Of a DNA stretch of 64,000 nucleotides, positions 28,261-37,382 are shown one piece after another (the first letter of the stretch is position 1; each line of letters opens with the position of its first letter). The DNA lies in NCBI GenBank assembly GCA_020635715.1, contig JACJZG010000009.1:85824-149823 (forward strand), in the 5' to 3' direction. Source of the DNA: Flavobacteriales bacterium (GTDB lineage Bacteria > Bacteroidota > Bacteroidia > Flavobacteriales_F > PHOS-HE28). The notes beneath the pieces are model-generated. The model did no database searches, was not told the DNA's origin, and saw nothing but the letters and a program-made list of their open reading frames with translations. Position numbers and translations under genes: made by a program.

Positions 28261-28268
28261 TATATTGC
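28261..28268 (+). promoter_or_regulatory. Putative -7 element TATATTGC
   Basis: TAnnTT-type box 26 bp before the ATG at 28294, the start of the first secreted protein of a probable two-gene unit. Confidence 0.35.
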
Positions 28269-28293
28269 AACGCTCAATCCCAAGGTATTAGAA

Positions 28294-31200
28294 ATGATGG
28301 AACGGACACTCCTGTCTTGCATGGGTCTTGCGATCACCGGTTGGTTGCATGCCCAATGCGTGACAAGCTTCCCCTCGAACGAAGGATTCACCAGCTTTCC
28401 TGTGGCTACGGACGGGACACTCGCCAATAACTGGTCCAACCTGAGCGGCGATGACCTGAACTGGTGGGGTGATGATGATGGCACGCCAACGGCCAACACA
28501 GGCCCCATTGGCGACCATACCACCCTGAACACCTCCGGGCGTTACCTCTACGTATCCGCTGCGAGCCCTGGAGCCACACCGGCGAAAACGGCCATCGTGC
28601 AATCACCTTGTTACGACCTCACCTCGCTCACCACGCCGTACCTCACCTTCTGGTACCACATGGATGGTGATCAGCAAGGTTGGTTGGCCGTGGACCTGAA
28701 CGTGAACGGCTCCATCATCAGTGATGCCTGGATCGTAAGTGGGAACAGCGGCCATCGCTGGAAGCAGGGCTGGCTGAACCTGGCGCCGTATAGTGGACAG
28801 GCGAACCTGCGTATCCGATTCAGGGCGATCACCGGCACGGGCATCCGGAGCGATATCGGCATCGACGATGTGTACATCGGGAACATCAACGCGGTGTTCG
28901 GATGCAACGAACCCACGGCCTCGAACTACAGCAGCGGGGTGAACATCAACAACGGCACCTGTGACTATGGGTGCCCGGCCGGGCAGGAGCGCGTGCGGAT
29001 CGAGATCGTACGTGACCGCTACCCATCCGAGACCTCCTGGACCTTGAAGAACGGCTCCACGGGTGTGACCCTGGCGAGCGGCAACAGCAGCACCAACCCG
29101 AACGGCACCACCCTCTGCGTGCCTCAGAACACCTGCCTGGTCTTCCGCATCAACGACAGCTACGGGGACGGGATCTGCTGTGGCTACGGCAACGGCGAGT
29201 ACCGCGTCTATCTGGGCGAGACCCTGATCAAACGCGGCGGCTCCTATGCGAGCTATGAGGAGACGGACTTCAATTGTCCGCCCGGGTTCAGCTGCCAGAC
29301 CGCACTTCCGCTCACCCTGGCCCCGATCGGATCCACCTTCCCGGTGACCCTGGCCACCTTCACGACCACGGACATCGAGCAGTGGTACGACTTCACCCCA
29401 CCGCAGACCGGATCGTACACCATCACCACCTGCGGCGCGAACACCTGCGACACGCGGCTCTGGTTGTACGACATGGCCTGCGGCCAGATCGTGCTGAGCA
29501 ACGGGATCGAGGGGGCCACCTTCGGTGACGACAACGAGGGTGGCTGTGGTGTTCAGGCCGTGGTGAACGCGAACATGCCTGGTGGTGTGCTGCATCATCT
29601 GCGAGTGGGCGACAATGCCGGTGATTGCAATGGCACGGTCACCGTATCCATCATCTACAACGGCCCGGTGGTAGGCTGCATGAACAGTCAGTCGTGCAAC
29701 TACGATCCGCTGGCCACCATTGCTTGTGATGGCTGTTGCATCGCCTTCGGTGATCCGGAATGCCCGGAAGGGCCGGACCTGACGATGAGCCAGTCCGCTC
29801 TACAGAGCAGCATGTCATTGAGCACCGTGAACATCACCGATGCCTGCGCGCCGGTGGAAGGTTGTACGGGTGGCCTGGGCCAGCGCTACGTCATCCGCTT
29901 CACCACGCGGATCGAGAACATCGGCACCACCGATTATTACATCGGAAGTCCGAGTTCCCAGCCCCAGATGTTCAACACGAACAACTGCCATGGTCACTCC
30001 CACTATTCCGGTTATGCGGATTACGTCCTGTTCGATCAAAGCGGCAATGCCATACCCGTGGGCTTCAAGAACGGCTTCTGTGTGATCGACGTGGGTTGCT
30101 ACCCGGGCAACAGCGGGCAATTCGGCTGCAGCAACATGGGCATCAGCAAGGGCTGTTACGACATCTACAGTTCGGGCACCACCTGCAACTGGATCGATGT
30201 GACGAACGTGCCGGCGGGGACCTATACCCTGGTGTTGCGCACCAACTGGCAGCACCGGCCCGATGCATTGGGTCGCCATGAAATGGATTACACGAACAAC
30301 TTCGCGCAGGTGTGCATCAACCTCACGCGCAACGCCCAGGACGTGCCCAGCTTCACGATCGTGACGGACTGCGCACCCTTCGTGGATTGCCTTGGCCAGG
30401 CTTACGGGGATGCACGCTATGACTGCACCGGGGTCTGCGCAGGTCCGGTGAAACGTGGCGACGTGAGCAACGACTTCATCCAGAACCCTCAGGATGCGGT
30501 CACCTATGTCTCGTCCATCCTGGGGAACGACATCACCCCCACCCCCTGCAATGACCTGAACGCGGACAACGCCATCACGGTGAGTGACGCCGCGCTGATG
30601 GTGAACTGCTACACCCAGCGGGACATCCACAACGCACAGACCATCGTGGACTACCACCCCTGGTGCGAGTTCCCGCGCGGCTACCTGAGCACACCGGATA
30701 CCGTGGAACTGAGCCTGGCCAACCTGGATCCGGTGAACCAGACAGTGGACGTGTACATCCGCAACCCGAGCTGCCGGGTGCTCGGCTATGAGTTCAACAT
30801 GGGAGGCCTCACCATCCAGTCCGTTATGAACCTCGCGCCGAACCTGGTGGACGACATCGCGATGAGCACCTCCCTCGGGGGCACGAAGGTGATCGGTCTT
30901 TCCTACGTTGACAGTTCCCTGGTACGTAACGCCACCGCCGTCCCGCTGTGCCGGATCAGCTACCTCAACCTCACGGGTGGTGTGGTGTGCATCGCCTCCA
31001 TCGTGGACATCGTGAACAAGGACGCGAACGACGTGATCACCGAGATCGAGGGAGGCTGCTTGAGCGTGCCGAACACCGTCGCCGTGTCGCCCCGGGTGTG
31101 GTTGGAAGGGCCTTATGTGGCCGCCACCGGTCTGATGCGTGATGACCTGCGGGCCGCCTCCCTGATCCCGCCCACCGAGCCCTTCACGGCGCTTGGCTTT

Positions 31201-31815
31201 ACCCAGGTGGGTGGCGGCGGCGAGCAGGTCGATGCCTCCGTGCTGGCCGTTACGGGCAACAACGCGATCGTGGATTGGGTGTTGGTGGAACTGCGCGCGA
31301 CCACGGCACCGTACACCGTGCTGGCAACGAGAAGCGCCTTGTTGCAGCGGGATGGCGATGTGGTGGCCACGGATGGTGTTAGCCCGATCTCCTTCCAGGC
31401 GGCACCGGGCAGCTACCGGGTGGCGGTGCGGCACCGGAACCACTTCGGCGTGATGACGGCCAGCAACATGAACCTTGGCTCCGTGAGCACCGTGATGGAC
31501 CTGCGCTCGACGGCGACGAGCTGCCACGGCACCAACGCACGCAAGGACCTCGGTGGCGGCGTCATGGCACTTTGGGCGGGCAATGCACGGCCCGACGGCC
31601 AGCTGCTCTATACCGGCCTCAACAACGACCGTGACCCCATCCTGGTGGTCATCGGCGGTGTGGTGCCCACGAACGTGATAACGGGGTACTACCTCGAGGA
31701 TGTGAACCTGAGCGGCGAGGTGAAGTACACCGGTTCGGAGAACGACCGGGACATCATCCTCGTGAACATCGGAGGTTCCATCCCCACGAACAGCATCAGT
31801 CAACAACTTCCCTGA
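28294..31815 (+). CDS. Large secreted multidomain protein with lysyl-oxidase domain
   Basis: An 1173-residue secreted protein (signal ends near LHAQ). Order of modules: MAM/concanavalin-like (about 20-200), a CxxDSYGDGICC beta module (about 235-325), a pre-peptidase-like domain (about 335-455), a lysyl-oxidase domain (about 492-680) with the copper-binding NCHGHSHYSGY and the downstream CYDIYSSGTTCNW and LRTNWQH segments, a dockerin-like stretch (NDLNADNAITVSDAALM, about 720-775), a cohesin-like region (803-930) and a C-terminal module (933-1173) shared with the next gene. Lysyl oxidases deaminate lysine side chains to aldehydes. A Cys-rich, calcium-binding style suggests an extracellular adhesin or matrix protein. 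It lacks the usual T9SS type A tail. Confidence 0.8.
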   Translation: MMERTLLSCMGLAITGWLHAQCVTSFPSNEGFTSFPVATDGTLANNWSNLSGDDLNWWGDDDGTPTANTGPIGDHTTLNTSGRYLYVSAASPGATPAKTAIVQSPCYDLTSLTTPYLTFWYHMDGDQQGWLAVDLNVNGSIISDAWIVSGNSGHRWKQGWLNLAPYSGQANLRIRFRAITGTGIRSDIGIDDVYIGNINAVFGCNEPTASNYSSGVNINNGTCDYGCPAGQERVRIEIVRDRYPSETSWTLKNGSTGVTLASGNSSTNPNGTTLCVPQNTCLVFRINDSYGDGICCGYGNGEYRVYLGETLIKRGGSYASYEETDFNCPPGFSCQTALPLTLAPIGSTFPVTLATFTTTDIEQWYDFTPPQTGSYTITTCGANTCDTRLWLYDMACGQIVLSNGIEGATFGDDNEGGCGVQAVVNANMPGGVLHHLRVGDNAGDCNGTVTVSIIYNGPVVGCMNSQSCNYDPLATIACDGCCIAFGDPECPEGPDLTMSQSALQSSMSLSTVNITDACAPVEGCTGGLGQRYVIRFTTRIENIGTTDYYIGSPSSQPQMFNTNNCHGHSHYSGYADYVLFDQSGNAIPVGFKNGFCVIDVGCYPGNSGQFGCSNMGISKGCYDIYSSGTTCNWIDVTNVPAGTYTLVLRTNWQHRPDALGRHEMDYTNNFAQVCINLTRNAQDVPSFTIVTDCAPFVDCLGQAYGDARYDCTGVCAGPVKRGDVSNDFIQNPQDAVTYVSSILGNDITPTPCNDLNADNAITVSDAALMVNCYTQRDIHNAQTIVDYHPWCEFPRGYLSTPDTVELSLANLDPVNQTVDVYIRNPSCRVLGYEFNMGGLTIQSVMNLAPNLVDDIAMSTSLGGTKVIGLSYVDSSLVRNATAVPLCRISYLNLTGGVVCIASIVDIVNKDANDVITEIEGGCLSVPNTVAVSPRVWLEGPYVAATGLMRDDLRAASLIPPTEPFTALGFTQVGGGGEQVDASVLAVTGNNAIVDWVLVELRATTAPYTVLATRSALLQRDGDVVATDGVSPISFQAAPGSYRVAVRHRNHFGVMTASNMNLGSVSTVMDLRSTATSCHGTNARKDLGGGVMALWAGNARPDGQLLYTGLNNDRDPILVVIGGVVPTNVITGYYLEDVNLSGEVKYTGSENDRDIILVNIGGSIPTNSISQQLP

Positions 31816-31834
31816 CCCGTAGAGGTCCAATACC

Positions 31835-34528
31835 ATGACCACCCTTCGTCGTTCATGTACGGCGGCAGTGCTTGCCATTGCCGCGTTGAGCCAACCATTG
31901 TCAGCCCAGGTAGAGCAAGGAGGAACACCACACAGCCTTCAACGTTCTCTTCCTGCACCGGCCGGTGTGCGCCTACCGAATGTTGACCTGGCGCAATTGG
32001 CCGTGGAGGATGCGGCCAACGACCAGGACAAGAGCATCCCCTGGCGCTTCGGGAAGAACCACACGGTAAGTCTGGACCTGGACAACTCTGGGAGCTGGAC
32101 CACGCTGGAGGACGGCACGCGCCTGTGGAGGCTCGGCCTGGAGTGCCCAGGTGCGCTGAGCATCAATTTCGAGTTCAACGACTTCCGGCCGGCACCCGGT
32201 GGCAGGGTATTCGTGCTCGACCAGTGGGGCGGACACATCGGTGCCTTCACTACGGCGAACGACCCCTTGAACAACCAGGTGCTCGGCGTGCAACCGGTGA
32301 AGGGCTCGATGATCACCATCGAATACAGCATTCCAGCGGGCGGCCCGCGCGGTGATCTGCGGATCGGCCAGGTGACACATGGCTACCGGGACATCTTCCG
32401 TTCGGCGCGTGCGCTGGGCGAATCGGGTTCCTGCAACAACAATGTGATCTGTCCCGAGGGCGATCCCTGGCGTGATCAGATCCGCAGCGTGGCCATGATC
32501 GTGGTGAACGGCAGCGGTTACTGCACCGGAACCCTGATCAACAACTGCGCATCGAACGGCACTCCTTACTTCCTCACGGCGAACCACTGCCTGGGCGGGA
32601 ACGTGAGCACATGGGTGTTCCGGTTCAATTGGGATAGCCCGACCTGCTCCCCCACAACCAACGGACCCACGAACCAGACCGTTAGTGGTGCGACCCAATT
32701 GGCGAACAGCGCCACGAGCGATGTGGCCCTCCTCCAGTTGAACAGCACACCACCGGCCTCGTACAACGTGTACTACAGCGGTTGGGACAAGGGCACGGCC
32801 ATTCCGTCCGCAGCCGTTGGCATCCACCACCCTTCCGGGGACATCAAGAAGATCAGCTTCGAGAACGACGCGCTCACCAGCGCGAACTATCTGGGGAACC
32901 CTGGATCGGGCACCAGTCACTGGCGCGTTGGGAACTGGGATGATGGCACGACCGAGGGTGGCAGTTCTGGAAGTGCCTTGTTCAACCCTGCTGGACGGAT
33001 CGTCGGGCAGTTGCACGGCGGTTACGCGAGTTGCAGCAGCCAGACAGCGGATTATTACGGTCGCTTCAATGTGAGCTTTCCGGTGATCCAATCGTGGCTC
33101 GGGAGCTGCGGTGATGCGGTGAACGGTTACGATCCGAATGCGCCTTCCGTGACGCTGGACGCACAGGCCACGCAGATCACCGGTGCAGCAGGCAACCATT
33201 GCACTTCGACCATCTCGCCGTCGGTCACTGTGCGGAACGGTGGCACGAACACGATCACTTCCTTCTCGATCGCCTGGTCCATCGCTGGTGGTCCTTCCGG
33301 AACGGTTCCCTGGAGCGGGTCGCTCACGAGCGGAAGCACAGAGAACGTGGCCCTGGGTACGATCACGTTGCCCGACGGCATCCTGACGCTCACCGCCACC
33401 GTGAATGCGCCGAACGGCGGGACCGATCTGGTTCCTGCCAACAACACCGCGACGGCGAGCCTGAGCCACGGGCCGAACCAGGTGACACTGAACCTGAACC
33501 TTGACCGCTATGGAGATGAGACCACTTGGCTGGTGCGAAGTGGTGCGACGACGGTGGCCAGCGGTGGACCATTCACCCAGCAGGCGAGCAATGGAGTCTA
33601 CCCGCAAGCACCTGTGATACTTTGCCTGCCCAACGGCTGCTTCGAACTCGTGGTGAACGACAGCTATGGTGACGGCATGTGCTGCACCTACGGTTCCGGT
33701 TCATTCACCCTTACGGATGGCAGCGGTACGCTGGCCTCCGGTGGAACGTTCACCACCACCAGCGTGAACGCCTTCTGTGTGGAGACGACCGCCGGGGCGC
33801 TGCTTAACGTGTCGGCATTCCTTGAAGGGCCCTATGGTGCCGGCCCGCTGATGAGCGATGGACTGCGATCCGCAGGCTTGATCCCAGCCAACGAGCCATA
33901 CACCGCACTGGGATTCACCAACGTCGGTGGCGGCGGGGAGACGGTGAATGCCTCCGTCCTGACCACGACAGGTAACAACGCCATCGTGGACTGGGTGTTC
34001 CTGGAACTGCGCGGTGCCGCACCCACGTACACCGTGCTGGCCACGCGCTGTGCCTTGATCCAACGCGATGGCGACATCGTTGATGTGGATGGCACGTCAC
34101 CGGTGACCTTCGCCATCGCTGCGGGCAGCTATCACGTGGCGGTGCGCCACCGCAACCACCTGGGTGCGATGAGCGCGTCCACAGTGGCGATCGGCGGGAC
34201 ACCCGGCAGCTGTGACCTGCGCTCCACAGCTACAGGCACCTACGGCTCCGGAGCCCAGCACACGATCGGTGCGGTGAACGCCCTTTGGATGGGTGATTGC
34301 AATACGGACGGCAGTGTCCTGTACGCGGGAAGTGGCAACGACCGGGACATGGTGCTCGCGCGGATCGGCGGAGTGATCCCCACGACCACTGTGAACGGAT
34401 ACTACCGCGAGGATGCGAACCTTGACGGGCAGGTGATCTACGCCGGAAGTGGCAATGACCGCGACCTGATCCTACAGACGATCGGTGGGTTGGTTCCCAC
34501 GAACAGCAAGGTGCAGCAACTGCCGTAG
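31835..34528 (+). CDS. Secreted lysyl-endopeptidase-like serine protease (S1 family) with C-terminal module
   Basis: An 897-residue exported protease. After the signal peptide (LSAQ) there is a propeptide-like beta domain (to about 205), then a chymotrypsin-fold domain with His251 (TANHCLGG), Asp296 (SDVALLQL) and Ser378 (GGSSGSALF). The six-Cys pattern and NNVICPEG start resemble Achromobacter-type lysyl endopeptidases. A CARDB-like domain (about 430-550), the NDSYGDGMCC module and the shared C-terminal module (about 665-897) follow. The gene begins 19 bp after the lysyl-oxidase protein gene and shares two modules with it, so the two are likely co-expressed. Specificity for Lys is inferred. 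Confidence 0.85.
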   Translation: MTTLRRSCTAAVLAIAALSQPLSAQVEQGGTPHSLQRSLPAPAGVRLPNVDLAQLAVEDAANDQDKSIPWRFGKNHTVSLDLDNSGSWTTLEDGTRLWRLGLECPGALSINFEFNDFRPAPGGRVFVLDQWGGHIGAFTTANDPLNNQVLGVQPVKGSMITIEYSIPAGGPRGDLRIGQVTHGYRDIFRSARALGESGSCNNNVICPEGDPWRDQIRSVAMIVVNGSGYCTGTLINNCASNGTPYFLTANHCLGGNVSTWVFRFNWDSPTCSPTTNGPTNQTVSGATQLANSATSDVALLQLNSTPPASYNVYYSGWDKGTAIPSAAVGIHHPSGDIKKISFENDALTSANYLGNPGSGTSHWRVGNWDDGTTEGGSSGSALFNPAGRIVGQLHGGYASCSSQTADYYGRFNVSFPVIQSWLGSCGDAVNGYDPNAPSVTLDAQATQITGAAGNHCTSTISPSVTVRNGGTNTITSFSIAWSIAGGPSGTVPWSGSLTSGSTENVALGTITLPDGILTLTATVNAPNGGTDLVPANNTATASLSHGPNQVTLNLNLDRYGDETTWLVRSGATTVASGGPFTQQASNGVYPQAPVILCLPNGCFELVVNDSYGDGMCCTYGSGSFTLTDGSGTLASGGTFTTTSVNAFCVETTAGALLNVSAFLEGPYGAGPLMSDGLRSAGLIPANEPYTALGFTNVGGGGETVNASVLTTTGNNAIVDWVFLELRGAAPTYTVLATRCALIQRDGDIVDVDGTSPVTFAIAAGSYHVAVRHRNHLGAMSASTVAIGGTPGSCDLRSTATGTYGSGAQHTIGAVNALWMGDCNTDGSVLYAGSGNDRDMVLARIGGVIPTTTVNGYYREDANLDGQVIYAGSGNDRDLILQTIGGLVPTNSKVQQLP

Positions 34529-34530
34529 GA

Positions 34531-36186
34531 TCAGCGCCTGGTCGAGAGCAGTGCGCGCGCGTTCTCGAGCGCGGCTGCGGTCACCTTACGGCCACTGAGC
34601 ATGTGCGCGAGCGCCTGCACGCGTTCCTCCGCGACCACACTGCGGATGCTGGTGGCCACGCGCTCTCCCTCCTCCCCCTTGCTCACCACGAGGTGCGTAT
34701 CCGCCTTGCTGGCGATCTGGGGTAGGTGCGTGATGGACAGGATCTGACGATCCCGGGCCATGCGTGCCATGAGCGAGCCGACCCGGTCAGCAACCTCGCC
34801 GCTCACCCCCGTATCGATCTCGTCGAATACGACTGTTGGGAGGTCCTTGGAATCCGCGGCGAGTGAGATGAGCGCGAGCATCACGCGGCCCAGTTCACCA
34901 CCCGAGGCCACCTTGTCCAGAGGCGCCGGCGCGCGGTCCTTGTTGGCCGAGAAGCGCGCCCGGATGCTATCGATACCGTGCGGGCCGGGCTCCCCGGTGT
35001 GGTGCTCGAACTGGAATACGGCATGGGGCATCCCCAGGTCGTGCAGCACGGCCTCCACCTTGTTGGCCAGTGGCTTCACAGCAGCGATGCGCGCGCGGGA
35101 AATTGCCTTGGCCCGCTGATGCACGTCGGTTCCCAATGTCTCCACCGCTTTCGCCAGTTCCGCGATGCGTTCGCTCATGGAGGCAGCGCCATCCAGTTCG
35201 GCCGCGAACTTCTCCTGGATGGCGATCAATTCGGGCACGGTGCTCACACGATGCTTCTGTTGCAACTTGAGGATGAGGTCCAGCCGATCGCGCAGGGAAG
35301 CTGCCTTCTCCGGGTCGATGCTGATGGCCGCGGCACTGTTGGCCGCCTCATCGGCGATGTCCTTCAGTTCGATGTGCACGCTGTTCAGGCGCGTGAGCAG
35401 GTCCGCCACGGAGGCATCGAGCTTCGCCGGCTTGGCGAGCGCCTGCCGCACCCGGCCGAGCACAGGCCCCAGGCCGGACTCATCGGTCACCGCCTCCTCC
35501 ACCATGCGCAGCGCACCGATCAGCTCCTCCGCATGATCGGCCCGGCCGAGTTCCTGTTCGATGCCGGCTTGTTCATCCGCCTGCAGGCGAGCCCCTTCCA
35601 GTTCTTCCAACTGGAAGCGCGCGAAGTCCGCGGCGTTCTGCGCCTGCGCCTCATCCTGTTGCAGAGCGAATAGCTCACGCTGCGCGGCGCGCCACTTATT
35701 GTATAGCTCGGTGTACGTATCCACCTCCTCGCCATGTCCCGCGATGTGATCGACCAGGCCGAGCTGGAAGCGTGGATCATTGAGCAGCAGGGTGTGGTGC
35801 TGGCTATGGACATGCACCAGCCGTTCGCCCAGCTCACGCAACTGATCCAGGCGCACGGGCGTATCGTTCACGAAAGCGCGGGAACGTCCACCGGGATCGA
35901 GCTGCCTGCGCAGGATGCTGAAGCGCTCCGGCTCCACCTCTGCGGCGGTGAACCAATCGCCAAGCCCAAGGCCCTTGGTATCCACCTCCAATTCGATCAC
36001 GCAGCGACGCTCGCTGTCGCGTGCCGCACCCGCATCGGCTCGTTCGCCCATGGCCAGGCCCAAGGCACCTATCACCAAACTCTTGCCGCTGCCGGTCTCG
36101 CCCGTGATGATGGTGAGTCCCTTGGTCAGGTCGAGCTCGAGGGCATCGATCAGCAGGTAGTTCGAGATGGAGATGCGGCGGAGCAT
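34531..36186 (-). CDS. recN: DNA repair ATPase RecN
   Basis: A 551-residue SMC-like ATPase of double-strand break repair. The N-terminal Walker A is TGETGSGKS (about residues 30-38), the long central helices form a coiled coil with a hinge region, and the C-terminal half carries the signature SGGELGRVMLAL and Walker B TVVFDEIDTGVSGEVA. The stop is only 2 bp from that of the convergent protease gene, without an obvious terminator. In the Bacteroidota order it closes the bamD-rpoZ-coaBC-porD-recN block. Confidence 0.95.
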   Translation of the reverse strand: MLRRISISNYLLIDALELDLTKGLTIITGETGSGKSLVIGALGLAMGERADAGAARDSERRCVIELEVDTKGLGLGDWFTAAEVEPERFSILRRQLDPGGRSRAFVNDTPVRLDQLRELGERLVHVHSQHHTLLLNDPRFQLGLVDHIAGHGEEVDTYTELYNKWRAAQRELFALQQDEAQAQNAADFARFQLEELEGARLQADEQAGIEQELGRADHAEELIGALRMVEEAVTDESGLGPVLGRVRQALAKPAKLDASVADLLTRLNSVHIELKDIADEAANSAAAISIDPEKAASLRDRLDLILKLQQKHRVSTVPELIAIQEKFAAELDGAASMSERIAELAKAVETLGTDVHQRAKAISRARIAAVKPLANKVEAVLHDLGMPHAVFQFEHHTGEPGPHGIDSIRARFSANKDRAPAPLDKVASGGELGRVMLALISLAADSKDLPTVVFDEIDTGVSGEVADRVGSLMARMARDRQILSITHLPQIASKADTHLVVSKGEEGERVATSIRSVVAEERVQALAHMLSGRKVTAAALENARALLSTRR

Positions 36187-36292
36187 GACGGCGTTCCTGT
36201 CAACGGAAGGGCCACCAATATCGGAACTAGGTGCCTTTCGGTTCGCGGTCCACGCGGTTATTCGGCGCTACAGCTTGGGGTGGGAGAGCAAG

Positions 36293-36383
<91 letters not shown>

Positions 36384-36472
36384 GCACTTGTTCAGAGCCT
36401 CGTCGATGACGAACATTCGTCGCGAACGGCGAGTAACCCGCTTAAAGGCAGCTGGCGATCCGAGAGACGAGG

Positions 36473-37378
36473 TCAGGATCCCCGCATCATGTTCTGGTAC
36501 TGGCTGATGTGGCCAGGATCGATGATCTGCAGGGTGTTGAAGAGCTTGGTCTTCTCCGAAGGGTCGGCCTGTTTGAAGATCTCGACGATCTCGTTGTACT
36601 TGGCGTTGAAGAAGACCTGCAGGTTGTAGCTCGCCGGCTTGGCCTGGTGAACGGTCTTCAGCTTCTCGATGCCCTGGGCGATGGTCTTGCGGCTGGTGAT
36701 GGCATCGGTGCTCATGTTGTCCATCGCGATCCGGTGGTAACTATACAGCAGTTCGCGGAAGGGACGGAATACGGCCTGTACTTGGTTATCGATGAGCCAA
36801 TAGCGGTTGCGCTGGTCCTCGTAGGCCTTCCAACCGGTCTCCGAGGCGTTCTGCGCGTTGTTCACCACCTGCTGCGCTAGGGTGTAGAAGGGCGAACCAC
36901 CCATGGAACTGAAGCTGTCCCCATCCAGGCCGAGGATGAAATAGGCGTAGAAGCCGAGCAAGGACGACAGGTTGTTCAGGTGCCGGTCCGGGGTGAACTC
37001 GATCTGGGTGTTCTCCAGAAAGTTGAACTGGATCTGGTTGTCCACGATGTCCAGGATCGGGGTATTGTAGTCGGTGCCATAGACCGGCCGGGCGTAGATG
37101 ATCTGGAGGTTGCCCTCGAAGCGGTCCGTGGCGGGCTGGCTGGTGATGGTGAGCAGGATGTTGATGTCGATCCGCTCGGCCGGCGTGTAGTTCAGGTTGG
37201 TGAAGCGCCGGTTCTGGTAGAAGTCCTTGATCGCGGTCTCCAGCGACTGGAAGACCCGCGGTTGTGCCGTGGCGATCTGCGGCGCGATCACGCTGGCCTG
37301 GCAGTTGAACTCCTGCGCCTTGAGCACAGGGGTCAGGAGCACGGTCAGGAGCAGGAACGCGATCGATCGCAGACGCAT
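36473..37378 (-). CDS. porD: Type IX secretion system protein PorD (DUF4835)
   Basis: A 301-residue exported protein (signal ends at LKAQ) of the DUF4835/PorD family. Typical features are EFNCQASVIAPQI, NRRFTNLNYTPAERIDINILLTITSQ and the C-terminal PSEKTKLFNTLQIIDPGH. PorD is required for, or associated with, the T9SS in Porphyromonas gingivalis, and its gene is regularly next to coaBC, as here. The frame is open 13 codons upstream, but ATG 37378 begins the signal peptide. It explains how the T9SS-tailed proteins in this window may be exported. Confidence 0.9.
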   Translation of the reverse strand: MRLRSIAFLLLTVLLTPVLKAQEFNCQASVIAPQIATAQPRVFQSLETAIKDFYQNRRFTNLNYTPAERIDINILLTITSQPATDRFEGNLQIIYARPVYGTDYNTPILDIVDNQIQFNFLENTQIEFTPDRHLNNLSSLLGFYAYFILGLDGDSFSSMGGSPFYTLAQQVVNNAQNASETGWKAYEDQRNRYWLIDNQVQAVFRPFRELLYSYHRIAMDNMSTDAITSRKTIAQGIEKLKTVHQAKPASYNLQVFFNAKYNEIVEIFKQADPSEKTKLFNTLQIIDPGHISQYQNMMRGS

Positions 37379-37382
37379 GGGT

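Noticed and set aside
29815..31878. 687-codon minus-strand frame opposite the lysyl-oxidase protein
   Set aside because: The plus strand gives a clear secreted protein with known domains; the minus frame has no signal or recognisable motif.
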